64,000 nucleotides of DNA from Glaciecola amylolytica (GTDB taxonomy: Bacteria > Bacteroidota > Bacteroidia > Flavobacteriales_D > Crocinitomicaceae): positions 2,480,001-2,544,000 of the forward strand of contig CP034120.1 of the NCBI GenBank assembly GCA_003856375.1, given 5' to 3'. Position numbers and translations under genes: made by a program. Within the stretch, counting starts at the first letter, position 1. Every line of letters starts with the position of its first letter. Below the pieces are notes generated by a model. That model worked only from the letters and a program-made list of their open reading frames with translations, made no database searches and was not told the origin of the DNA. Below are positions 1-6,755 of the stretch, piece by piece.

Positions 1-633
1 GTTATATGGAAGCCCACCGCCAAGAGGTTCTGCTTTCTCCAAAGCAACATCAAAACAAAGGCACTGACCGAGATAATTTTGTCCAAGATTGTTGTAGTCA
101 ACCGTATTGGTGTACCATGAACCACCGGAAAGGTCTCCGATAGTCAAACAATTCGTACCATCCAAAGGATTCACTGCTGTATAATTCGTAGTTACACCGG
201 TAGGAACCCAGTTTCCGGCCGGAGAACTGCCATCGAACGTCGTACATGGCGGTTCATCCACACACATACATTGCTGATTGGTGTACGCGCTGGAGTTGTT
301 GTTTCCGCACTCTGACCGGACGCTCCACGAAAAACAGGGATAAGTCGACAAAGGAATAGTCATCGAGGTAGCGGTTGTCGTAAGCAAAACGCTGGAGGAA
401 GGACCGGGATAATTCGGGCAGCACCGAGGATCACCCACATACAAATACACGGTATATCCTGTTGCTCCAAGTACAGGACTCCAACTTAATGTGATCGACG
501 CGGAAGCCTTATTGTATTTACAGGAGGCCCCTAAAGGAGGTAAACAATTACTGACCAGTTGAGCATGGCTCCACTGAAAGCCCAATAGAAAAAAAATGCT
601 CAATAAAGCAAGCCGAAGTTTCATTCGTTTCAT
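1..633 (-). CDS. Secreted FN3-like protein, 3' end outside window
   Basis: Reading the minus strand from an ATG at 633 gives an open frame of 211 codons that runs off the left edge. Residues 1-25 form a signal peptide (MKRMKLRLALL, then a hydrophobic stretch, cleavage near SHA-Q). Residues 32-110 have the spacing of a fibronectin type III-like domain, with motifs such as ITLSWSPVLGATGYTVYLY, and are rich in cysteine. After residue 115 the chain enters a Thr/Gly/Asn-rich region typical of large Bacteroidota surface proteins. It is probably exported and perhaps a T9SS cargo, but the C terminus that would carry a sorting domain is not in the window. Function unknown; the frame and signal peptide are well supported. 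Confidence 0.8.
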   Translation of the reverse strand, partial: MKRMKLRLALLSIFFLLGFQWSHAQLVSNCLPPLGASCKYNKASASITLSWSPVLGATGYTVYLYVGDPRCCPNYPGPSSSVLLTTTATSMTIPLSTYPCFSWSVRSECGNNNSSAYTNQQCMCVDEPPCTTFDGSSPAGNWVPTGVTTNYTAVNPLDGTNCLTIGDLSGGSWYTNTVDYNNLGQNYLGQCLCFDVALEKAEPLGGGLPYN

Positions 634-995
634 AATTCAGTTTTTAGTTGTTAGAAAATAGTGTGTTATGTTATCACAACATGCTGTTGTGCTTTGCATA
701 TATAAAACAAAATAATTTGCCAGTCAATTTTTTTTTAAAATATTTCCATTATCACACAACAAACTGGATTACATCTCATTGTGCACAATACAAAGGCAGC
801 CAAATCATTCTGAAGCAACTGAAAAGGTCTTCAATTAGCGGGATTTACATCCTGTTTTGATGTAAATGATTAGTGTCTAAACATCCTTATTCTGAGAATT
901 CATCAACTAAACTTCCGGACAAGTCATAAAAATAATTTTATGGCGTGTCGGTACGTGATGCATCGCGTACCGACAATAAATTCTAACTTTGAAAC
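634..995. other. Divergent intergenic region without a gene
   Basis: This 362-bp AT-rich gap separates two divergently transcribed genes, so it must hold promoters for both. The only strong structure is the dyad at 946-975 with a promoter-like element just after it, listed separately. A 70-codon frame at 648-860 has no coding character and is not accepted. Confidence 0.6.
946..991 (+). promoter_or_regulatory. 30-bp palindrome and promoter-like element before the DUF2520 gene
   Basis: Arms TGTCGGTACG (946-955) and CGTACCGACA (966-975) are exact reverse complements. The 10-bp centre is itself a palindrome (GATGCATC) flanked by one T/G mismatch, so the whole 30 bp is almost perfectly symmetric. 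TAACTTTG at 984-991 fits the Bacteroidota -7 consensus TAnnTTTG. It lies only 4 nt before the ATG at 996, so a transcript from it would be nearly leaderless, or translation could begin at the second ATG (1008). No clear -33 TTG is present; the dyad sits where it would be. This is consistent with an operator, but no regulator gene is adjacent. Confidence 0.45.
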
Positions 996-1757
996 ATGAA
1001 CCAAAAAATGAAAATCGGGATCGTTGGAATGGGAAATGTAGGAATTCATTTTCTGCAGCGATTGATCGAATTAGGGCACAATCAACTGACCGTTTATTCC
1101 AGATCCGGAAATACAATTCCGAACCTGGTTGCACCGAAAGAAGTTCAATTCACGAATGATTTCAAGGAATTCATTGATTTTGATCTGGTATTTTGTGCTG
1201 TGAACGACAACAACATGGTTGAAATGGTTCGCCTGATTTCGAAATACGCTCCGGTTGTTTCAGTTTCCGGAACAGTCAATCTGAATCACCTGGAAACCAA
1301 ACATGCAATCGGTACCTTCTACCCGCTTCAAAGTTTCAAGGCTGATCAGGCGATTCATTGGGAAGGACTTCCTATTTTCATTGAAGCTCATGATCCGAAA
1401 TTCAACCATTTCCTGATGACATTTGCCAATGAATTCAGCGGGAATGCAATTGAGCTTTCGGAAGAAAAGCGCCAATACCTGCACGTTGCTGCCGTGTTCG
1501 CCAATAATTTCACCAATCACATCATTGATCTGGCAGCTCATTACTGCAAAGAACACGATATTGAATTCAACTGGCTGAAACCATTGATCAATCAAACGAT
1601 TGAAAAAATTCAGACCAACGACCCACACGATATTTTAACTGGTCCGGCTGTACGCAACGATCAAAGCACCTTGCAAAAACACCTGCAATTGCTGGATCCC
1701 GATCAAAGAAACATTTACCAGACATTGACAAACAGTATTATCAAACACCACAAATAA
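996..1757 (+). CDS. Rossmann-fold / DUF2520 NAD(P)-binding protein
   Basis: This 253-residue protein has an N-terminal NAD(P)-binding Rossmann motif, GMGNVG at residues 11-16, after a short hydrophobic strand. The segment GTFYPLQSFK near residue 106 is characteristic of the Rossmann/DUF2520 family, whose C-terminal half is all-helical and resembles the dimerisation domain of 6-phosphogluconate and pyrroline-5-carboxylate reductases. The substrate is not known for the family. The gene ends 1 nt before the KdsC-like phosphatase, so the two are probably co-transcribed. The listed start follows the promoter-like element by only a few bases; Met5 at 1008 is an equally good start and still keeps the nucleotide-binding strand. 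Confidence 0.85.
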   Translation: MNQKMKIGIVGMGNVGIHFLQRLIELGHNQLTVYSRSGNTIPNLVAPKEVQFTNDFKEFIDFDLVFCAVNDNNMVEMVRLISKYAPVVSVSGTVNLNHLETKHAIGTFYPLQSFKADQAIHWEGLPIFIEAHDPKFNHFLMTFANEFSGNAIELSEEKRQYLHVAAVFANNFTNHIIDLAAHYCKEHDIEFNWLKPLINQTIEKIQTNDPHDILTGPAVRNDQSTLQKHLQLLDPDQRNIYQTLTNSIIKHHK

Positions 1758-1758
1758 G

Positions 1759-2277
1759 ATGATTAGCTACAAAGAACGTTTGAACGACATTTCCACTTTT
1801 ATCTTTGATATTGATGGTGTTTTGACTGACGGAACTGTGATCCCGTATCACGGAGAATTGTTGCGCGGACTGAATTCAAAAGACGGCTATGCTATCCAAT
1901 ATGCCGTGAAGAAAGGATACAAAGTATTCATCATCACCGGTGGAAACTCGGAAGATGTGAAAAACAGTTTATTGCATTTAGGCGTTTCGGAAGTGCATTT
2001 GCGTTCATCCGACAAAGTGGCTGTTTACAAGCAAGTAAAGGAAAAATATCAACTTAAGGACGAAGAAGTCTTATATATGGGTGACGATCTTCCGGATTAT
2101 CAGGTCATGCGCATGGTTGGAATGGCTGCTTGCCCGCAGGATGCCGCTATTGAGATCAAACACGTTTCACACTATCAATCTCCCTATTTCGGCGGTAAAG
2201 GCTGTGTACGGGATATGATCGAGCAAACTTTACGGGTTCATGACAATTGGTTTCACGAAGAGGCTTTTGTGTGGTAG
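1759..2277 (+). CDS. kdsC: KdsC-like HAD phosphatase (3-deoxy-D-manno-octulosonate 8-phosphate phosphatase family)
   Basis: At 172 residues this is the normal size for the cap-less KdsC branch of the HAD superfamily. Motif I is FDIDGVLTDG with the catalytic aspartates at residues 17 and 19. Motif II is ITGG near residue 60, and motif III/IV is MGDDLPDYQVM near residue 108. The family dephosphorylates KDO-8-phosphate in lipopolysaccharide core synthesis in the cytoplasm; related enzymes act on other sugar acid phosphates, so the exact substrate is inferred. It follows the DUF2520 gene by 1 nt. No kdsA, kdsB or lpx gene is adjacent. Confidence 0.82.
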   Translation: MISYKERLNDISTFIFDIDGVLTDGTVIPYHGELLRGLNSKDGYAIQYAVKKGYKVFIITGGNSEDVKNSLLHLGVSEVHLRSSDKVAVYKQVKEKYQLKDEEVLYMGDDLPDYQVMRMVGMAACPQDAAIEIKHVSHYQSPYFGGKGCVRDMIEQTLRVHDNWFHEEAFVW

Positions 2278-2384
2278 GAGTGATTTTTGATCAATCTAAC
2301 AAGCGGTCTAGAATTGCTATTTAATATATGATTTGTCCGAGAATTTAGTTGACACATTATTGTTTCCCGCAGATCGCGCGGAGT

Positions 2385-2437
2385 ACGCAGACATTAGATG
2401 GGTTCATAACCTGTGCCCACCTTTAGTGAGTCTGCGT
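2385..2437. repeat. Inverted repeat in a convergent gap
   Basis: ACGCAGAC (2385-2392) and GTCTGCGT (2430-2437) are exact reverse complements with a 37-nt loop. They lie between the ends of kdsC and the YwqK-like gene, where a bidirectional terminator is expected, but no T-run follows either arm. The surrounding CGCAGA-rich text resembles dispersed intergenic repeats seen in many bacterial genomes; copy number elsewhere cannot be judged here. Confidence 0.4.
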
Positions 2438-2484
2438 TATCAGTGTGCCATTAAAAACCACCTGTATTTTCGTACAACAATACC

Positions 2485-2949
2485 TTAATATAAAACATAC
2501 AAATAGAATTCGAATCCATCCCCAACCCCATCCTTAAAAAACACTGAGTCAGTTTTCTCTCCTCTGAAGTTGTAGTTTTTCCACCAACCAGTCCTTAAAC
2601 CATTTTCATATCTTCCAGAAAACTTCCGTAATCCATTTTTATCATTGTAAGAGGTTACATAGCCATTTCCATCCTTTAAGTAGCCATAGTTTAATGGATT
2701 TCCTAAAGTATCGTAAACTTCATAGATTTCCATAAGTTTGTTTTCTTCATACCTGACTTTAGACAGCAACTGCCCATTTTTATAATAATGCCAACAATTT
2801 CCGTCAACGATTCCATCAGAAGTTTCCATCTTATATTTCACATCAGATGTAAGCTCAGATTTTGTTTTCCAATAAGTGTATTCAATCTTTTTTTGTCTTT
2901 CAGAACAAGAAATCATTCCGAGCAATACTAAAATCAAATATTTATTCAT
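2485..2949 (-). CDS. YwqK/MORN-repeat lipoprotein, immunity-like
   Basis: The start is placed at the ATG at 2949, which gives 154 residues with a short signal sequence and a lipobox-like LGMISC, so the product is probably a lipoprotein. A longer frame from 2982 would bury the signal sequence. The body has repeated motifs of the MORN/YwqK type, for example YYKNGQLLSKVRYEENKL and FSGRYENGLRTGWWKNY. Proteins of this family are annotated as YwqK-type antitoxins and often sit beside polymorphic toxin genes. It is the last gene of the minus-strand series below the giant RHS gene. An immunity role is inference from context. Confidence 0.65.
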   Translation of the reverse strand: MNKYLILVLLGMISCSERQKKIEYTYWKTKSELTSDVKYKMETSDGIVDGNCWHYYKNGQLLSKVRYEENKLMEIYEVYDTLGNPLNYGYLKDGNGYVTSYNDKNGLRKFSGRYENGLRTGWWKNYNFRGEKTDSVFFKDGVGDGFEFYLYVLY

Positions 2950-3092
2950 CCTTACATTTTGTTTTACTGAAGATCGATTCATAAATGTGTTTTTAATCTA
3001 AACATCCAGAATATTAATCAGGCCTTTTTCGTAGATTAGCTCTCTATAAATTATCTTAAAAAATACTCAAGGCAGAATTTGGAATACTACTG

Positions 3093-3452
3093 CTACCATC
3101 CTTGACCAGAACCAACAACTGTGTCTTCTACTCGAATGTATGAAGGAAAATGAATTGAATACTCAATTTGTACACAATCATACTTTTTTAATTTTTCATA
3201 TTCTTTAATTTTAAAAGCTTGACTACTTACCTTACTAACTTGGCTTTTTCCCTTAAAATTAAATTCGATTTCAAAAGTTTGATGCCCCTTAATTCTAAAA
3301 ACATTAACAACCTTGCCACATGCCTTAGCAGTCGAAAGCATAGCAATTTGACGAAATCCAAAAAGAAATGCTACAGCTAAAAAAGTAGAAAGCATAAAAA
3401 TCAAAGCCCAATTGATTTTTCTTTTGTTTAATTTATTATTTGAGTTTATCAT
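3093..3452 (-). CDS. Small single-pass membrane protein, DUF3592-like
   Basis: This 119-residue protein has a basic N terminus, one membrane segment at about residues 15-37, then a soluble beta-rich domain with motifs such as TFEIEFNFKGKSQVSKV. This layout resembles DUF3592-type small membrane proteins, but the match is by eye and weak. Its N-terminal two thirds are duplicated in decayed form at 4393-4676, which shows that this locus has undergone local duplication. The gene is AT-rich and belongs to the cassette-like string after the RHS gene. Function unknown; an immunity role is possible. Confidence 0.6.
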   Translation of the reverse strand: MINSNNKLNKRKINWALIFMLSTFLAVAFLFGFRQIAMLSTAKACGKVVNVFRIKGHQTFEIEFNFKGKSQVSKVSSQAFKIKEYEKLKKYDCVQIEYSIHFPSYIRVEDTVVGSGQGW

Positions 3453-3491
3453 TTACTTTACCATTCATGAATTGTGTAACTCCTCGATTTC
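3189..3491 (-). repeat. Segmental duplication, intact copy
   Basis: This stretch covers the first 87 codons of the gene at 3093-3452 plus about 40 nt upstream. It matches 4393-4676 closely in the same orientation, from the CATATTCTTTAATTTTAAAA block through to AATTGTGTAACTCCTCGATT. The offset between the copies changes from 1204 to 1185 nt because the second copy has small deletions. Confidence 0.85.
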
Positions 3492-3793
3492 TTATGGATC
3501 AATAAGGCAAGCTTGAGGTGGAAGTATTTTTCCAAAACACCTTTCTTCAAGAACCACATTAAGTTTAGAATCATAGGCCAATTTGAAATTATCAAAAGTG
3601 ATGATTGATAAGCATCGTTCTCCAGCACAACGTAATTACTCAATTTAAGGTTGCTCAAAAAGACGAAAAGTTACCTTGTGAGAGCAACCTTTCATCTGAA
3701 TTGACTTTAGTTATTTCAGGACTTATTTGAAAGTCAAGATGTTAATACTCTGATTTTATAACAGGCAACAAATTGCAACACTACGCCCCACCA
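3453..3793. other. Gap holding only a doubtful small frame
   Basis: The gap is 341 bp. The right end of the duplicated block (to 3491) lies in it. A 66-codon minus-strand frame at 3458-3658 has no signal peptide, no family resemblance and a stop-rich neighbourhood; it may be a remnant of an older cassette gene. No RNA gene, terminator or promoter is evident. Confidence 0.45.
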
Positions 3794-4387
3794 CTACCAA
3801 TAGAAAATATGAAATACTACGTCATCTCTGTATACTGTAAATCCTTGCCTATTCCTATAATTTAATTTCACTTTCTCAGTTAAAGATTGATCATAAAGTT
3901 CATAAGTATACATATTACCTTTCCCATAACCTAATATCAATTGAAAAGGGGAATTATCTTCATTAATGTGTTGACTTGCAATTCCAATACAATTAGTACT
4001 TTTCAAGAGTTTAATTAAATCTCCAAATTGAGATTGATTCCAATTCAACTCTTTACAGACTAAATTGCAACTCGAAGACCCCAATTTAATTTCTTTCCAT
4101 CTTTTATAATCACGCCTTAATTTATTTGAAAAAGTATCAATTATGGTAATGTTGATGTCAAAACTATTAGCATCATCTCCAAATTCAAATTGCAAACGCA
4201 TATTTTTTGGGATATTTTTTTTGCAAAATTCTTTTAATCTAAATATCTCTTTTTCCTTCAACAAAAAATTGTCTTTCAAATATTTATAATCAACTTCTTT
4301 TTCGTTCATAGGATTCTTACACATTATTAATGTGAGTGAGATTAATAGAACATAGGATAATAAAACTATTTTTTTCAGATATGACAT
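3794..4387 (-). CDS. Hypothetical lipoprotein
   Basis: This 197-residue protein has a signal sequence (MSYLKKIVLL start, hydrophobic to residue 22) and a lipobox-like LTLIMC with Cys23, so it is probably a lipoprotein. The rest is rich in Lys, Asn and Phe, with a central Cys pair (SSCNLVC) and no recognised domain. Its start lies 6 nt from the truncated edge of the decayed duplicate at 4393-4676, so the recombination that cut that copy may also have brought this gene in. It shares strand and base composition with the other small genes after the RHS gene. Function unknown. Confidence 0.7.
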   Translation of the reverse strand: MSYLKKIVLLSYVLLISLTLIMCKNPMNEKEVDYKYLKDNFLLKEKEIFRLKEFCKKNIPKNMRLQFEFGDDANSFDINITIIDTFSNKLRRDYKRWKEIKLGSSSCNLVCKELNWNQSQFGDLIKLLKSTNCIGIASQHINEDNSPFQLILGYGKGNMYTYELYDQSLTEKVKLNYRNRQGFTVYRDDVVFHIFYW

Positions 4388-4392
4388 GATTT

Positions 4393-4676
4393 TATTTTTT
4401 CATATTCTTTAATTTTAAAAGCTTGGCTACTTACCTTACTAACCTGATTTTCACCTTTAAAGTTAAATTCAATTTCAAAAGTTTGATGCCTCTTAATTCT
4501 AAAAACATTAACAACTTTGTCACATGCCTTAGCAGTCGAAAGCATAGCAATTTGACGAAATCCAAAAAAAATGCTACTGCTAAAAAGTAGAAAGCATAAA
4601 AATCAAAGCCCAATTGATTTTTCTTTTGTTTAATTCATTTACATTACTTTCATGAATTGTGTAACTCCTCGATTTC
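4393..4676 (-). pseudogene. Decayed, truncated copy of the DUF3592-like gene at 3093-3452
   Basis: The sequence corresponds to residues 1 to about 86 of the intact neighbour plus its upstream flank. The start region carries a deletion that removes the initiator ATG. Two A-runs are shortened (near 4566 and 4582), which shifts the frame and creates an early stop after the membrane segment. The C-terminal third is missing because the homology ends at 4393, next to the start of the lipoprotein gene. A 60-codon frame at 4431-4613 is only the shifted reading of this relic. Confidence 0.8.
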
Positions 4677-4704
4677 CTGATTTCACAATATAGAAGTGAT
4701 TATA

Positions 4705-5028
4705 CTACTTTTTAATTTTCGGTCGACGAATAACTTCCATTATAGGAATAGCCTGAACTAACGTATCGTTTTCTCGTATATAAGTTGAATAAATCAAAAG
4801 TCTTCCGGTCACAGTAACTTTTTGATTTTCCATTTCTTTGCCCCAAGAAGGTAAATTCTCTAAAAAATAATCATGATCCATTGTCTTTACGGCTGCACCG
4901 GCTTTTAGATTTATTGCTATTCCCTCAATTGTAATATTTTTACCTCGAGCGATGGTGGTTACTTGAGAAAATCCAGAAAGGGAAATCAGTAAAAAGACAA
5001 CCTGTAATACGAATCTAAAATTTGTCAT
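4705..5028 (-). CDS. Small exported protein, OB-fold-like, paralogue of 5460-5786
   Basis: This 107-residue protein has a signal peptide ending GFSQ near residue 22, followed by a compact beta-rich domain (GKNITIEGIAINLKAGAAV, then ENQKVTVTGRLLIYS). The pattern of short strands with a central KVTVTG resembles small OB-fold or tRNA_anti-like domains; that is inference. It is closely similar along its whole length to the protein at 5460-5786, sharing the end PIMEVI-P-IKK. The pair are separate copies left by duplication of a cassette gene. Export and position after the RHS gene make a periplasmic immunity role plausible. Confidence 0.7.
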   Translation of the reverse strand: MTNFRFVLQVVFLLISLSGFSQVTTIARGKNITIEGIAINLKAGAAVKTMDHDYFLENLPSWGKEMENQKVTVTGRLLIYSTYIRENDTLVQAIPIMEVIRRPKIKK

Positions 5029-5459
5029 AGCTTCAATTTTTATTTTAATGGCTGAATCTCCTCATATGCAACTTGACGTATTTGAACATCTATTACTTTC
5101 AACATATATTAGATAACCTTAAAATTCAGTATACTCTTTATTTTTAAATGATTGTTCTAATTTCATCTTCTTACCCGATTTAACTTCAACGCTAGTTATA
5201 GAACACCTAAAACTTTTAAATCAATTCAATACGTTTATTTTCAATAACTTAAACCCTAATTAATTGATTCTTCGAAAAAACATAAGATAACCTATCGGAA
5301 TCTTAACAGTTACTTCTTTTTCGAAGAACCTTGAGGGGATAAAACTCCCACTTTTGAGAAAGCTGTTTCAAAACTAAAAAATAAATGTCCGTTACAACGG
5401 AAAGCTTAACAAGCAAATCTAATTTCGTTTCCATTTGATACTTTGACAAACTGCCCAAT
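5029..5459. other. 431-bp gap with a long inverted repeat
   Basis: No gene is supported in either strand. A perfect 12-bp inverted repeat, TTCTTCGAAAAA (5268-5279) and TTTTTCGAAGAA (5317-5328), flanks a 37-nt loop. It could be a terminator-like or processing hairpin separating the cassette genes, since on either strand one arm ends in a run of T. The rest is AT-rich text without a recognisable promoter. Confidence 0.5.
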
Positions 5460-5786
5460 TTAAGGCTTTTTAATTCGTGGTTTATGAATCACTTCCATAA
5501 TAGGGACATATTGAATTGTCGGGTCATTTTCAGTAACATAAACTGAATAAATTACAAGTTTTCCAGTAACAGTAACTTTTTGATTTTCCATTGCCTTATC
5601 CCAAACATGTCTGTTTTCTATAAAATAATGATGTCCCATTGTCCTAATTGCTGCACCGGCCTTTAAATTTACAGCTATTCCTTCTATGGTAATCTTTTTA
5701 CCACGCGCAATTGTTGTCACCTGAGAAAATCCGGAAAAGGATATTGACATCAACGTAATCTGTAAGAAATATTTAAATTTTAACAT
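5460..5786 (-). CDS. Small exported protein, OB-fold-like, paralogue of 4705-5028
   Basis: This 108-residue protein has a signal peptide (MLKFKYFLQITLMSISFSGFSQ) and the same domain as its paralogue: GKKITIEGIAVNLKAGAA, HHYFIEN, ENQKVTVTGKLVIYS and the end PIMEVIHKPRIKK. Divergence is concentrated in the segment around residues 50-65, as expected if that part contacts a variable partner. It begins 10 nt after the end of the gene at 5797-6090, so the two are probably co-transcribed. Function unknown; immunity role inferred from context only. Confidence 0.7.
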   Translation of the reverse strand: MLKFKYFLQITLMSISFSGFSQVTTIARGKKITIEGIAVNLKAGAAIRTMGHHYFIENRHVWDKAMENQKVTVTGKLVIYSVYVTENDPTIQYVPIMEVIHKPRIKKP

Positions 5787-5796
5787 AGTTGTAATT

Positions 5797-6090
5797 CTAT
5801 TTTAGAGGTGGCGTATTTACTGGAGCTGGAAATGGGTTTGAATAATATTCGAGTGTGTTGTAGAATACTCTCATATTTGGAGCGGCGTGATCTGCATACC
5901 ACCATCTACCATTACCATCTAAGAAATCAAAATTTGTATATGTTACACCTGTTACCTCATCACGGGGTCTTCTAGTGTTAAAATTATAACTAGACATGTC
6001 TACCATCCCTAAATCATTAGGTAAGAAACCATCTGCATTTGGAGAATAAAATCTCATTGAGAACATCTCATTTTTTGATTCTAGTAACAT
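5797..6090 (-). CDS. Small hypothetical protein after the RHS cassette
   Basis: This 97-residue frame begins at an ATG 28 nt after the upstream lipoprotein gene and ends 10 nt before the next gene. It has no signal peptide, unlike its neighbours. The composition is rich in Asn, Phe, Tyr and Pro (for example FYSPNADGFLPNDLG and GNGRWWYADHAAPNMRV), which looks more like the C-terminal end of a larger surface or toxin protein than a free-standing enzyme. It may be an orphan C-terminal fragment left by cassette replacement. No family recognised. Confidence 0.5.
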   Translation of the reverse strand: MLLESKNEMFSMRFYSPNADGFLPNDLGMVDMSSYNFNTRRPRDEVTGVTYTNFDFLDGNGRWWYADHAAPNMRVFYNTLEYYSNPFPAPVNTPPLK

Positions 6091-6118
6091 TTTGATACAC
6101 TACTCCCCCCTTAAATCC

Positions 6119-6754
6119 TTAATGATCAAATCTCAGCGTTCCAAAAATATACCGTCGTTTCTTTTTTCCTTTTATATCTTTTTCACTTTCATCAACGAGA
6201 ATAAATCTTTTCTCATTTCTTCCACTTTTGGTATTAAGAACCGGAAAAGTTGCTACATCACTTTCAAAATAGACTGTATCCGGAGATCCATTAATTGAAA
6301 AATCAGGTCGAATATCCCCATACAAAATAAATGGATGTCCATTCTTGTATTGAGACCCTTGAAAATGAATATCGGCAAAAAGATGGCTCGCATCATCTTT
6401 ATACAAAATAGCTTCATAGAAACACGAGTTTTCCATATCTAAATTCCCATCGTAATCCAATGCCACCCAATTATTCATGTATTGTTTTTTTGTAGATTCC
6501 TTTTCTTTCATAGAATATACTAACGTAAGTCGAAAAGTAGAATCTAACCTCACCCCTTGCTCAATCCCAGCACCATCTACAAAGTGAATATTTTTCAATT
6601 TCACACCTGATTTCTTTAGCTTGGAAATATCTATTTTGAGAATTCCTTTTTTATCATATTCTATAAAATCGTCTTTTTCAGATTTATTCTCACAGGAAGA
6701 ACAAACAAAAATGTAAACTGCCAAAAACGGCACAATTAATTTAAATCGTTTCAT
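6119..6754 (-). CDS. Lipoprotein directly after the giant RHS gene, candidate immunity protein
   Basis: This 211-residue protein has a signal peptide and lipobox VCSSC with Cys21 as the likely lipidated residue. The mature part has an acidic, Lys-rich N-terminal linker, then a beta-rich domain without a recognised family. It starts 1 nt after the end of the 4357-residue RHS gene, which implies tight co-transcription and translation. In polymorphic toxin loci the gene directly after the toxin C terminus usually encodes the cognate immunity protein, and a lipoprotein would suit protection in the periplasm. This is inference from position; nothing in the sequence proves it. Confidence 0.65.
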   Translation of the reverse strand: MKRFKLIVPFLAVYIFVCSSCENKSEKDDFIEYDKKGILKIDISKLKKSGVKLKNIHFVDGAGIEQGVRLDSTFRLTLVYSMKEKESTKKQYMNNWVALDYDGNLDMENSCFYEAILYKDDASHLFADIHFQGSQYKNGHPFILYGDIRPDFSINGSPDTVYFESDVATFPVLNTKSGRNEKRFILVDESEKDIKGKKKRRYIFGTLRFDH

Positions 6755-6755
6755 A

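Noticed and set aside
648-860. 70-codon plus-strand frame in the divergent gap
   Set aside because: No signal, domain or coding bias; the region is AT-rich intergenic DNA between divergent genes.
2378-2440. Possible tRNA, because GGGTTCATAACC resembles a tRNA-Met anticodon arm and 8-bp arms flank it
   Set aside because: The arms are only 37 nt apart, far too close for a cloverleaf, and no T-arm sequence is present.
3458-3658. 66-codon minus-strand frame
   Set aside because: No recognised family or signal peptide, and the start part of its sequence is in stop-rich surroundings; it may be a relic but cannot be supported as a gene.
4431-4613. 60-codon minus-strand frame
   Set aside because: It is a frameshifted reading of the decayed duplicate at 4393-4676.
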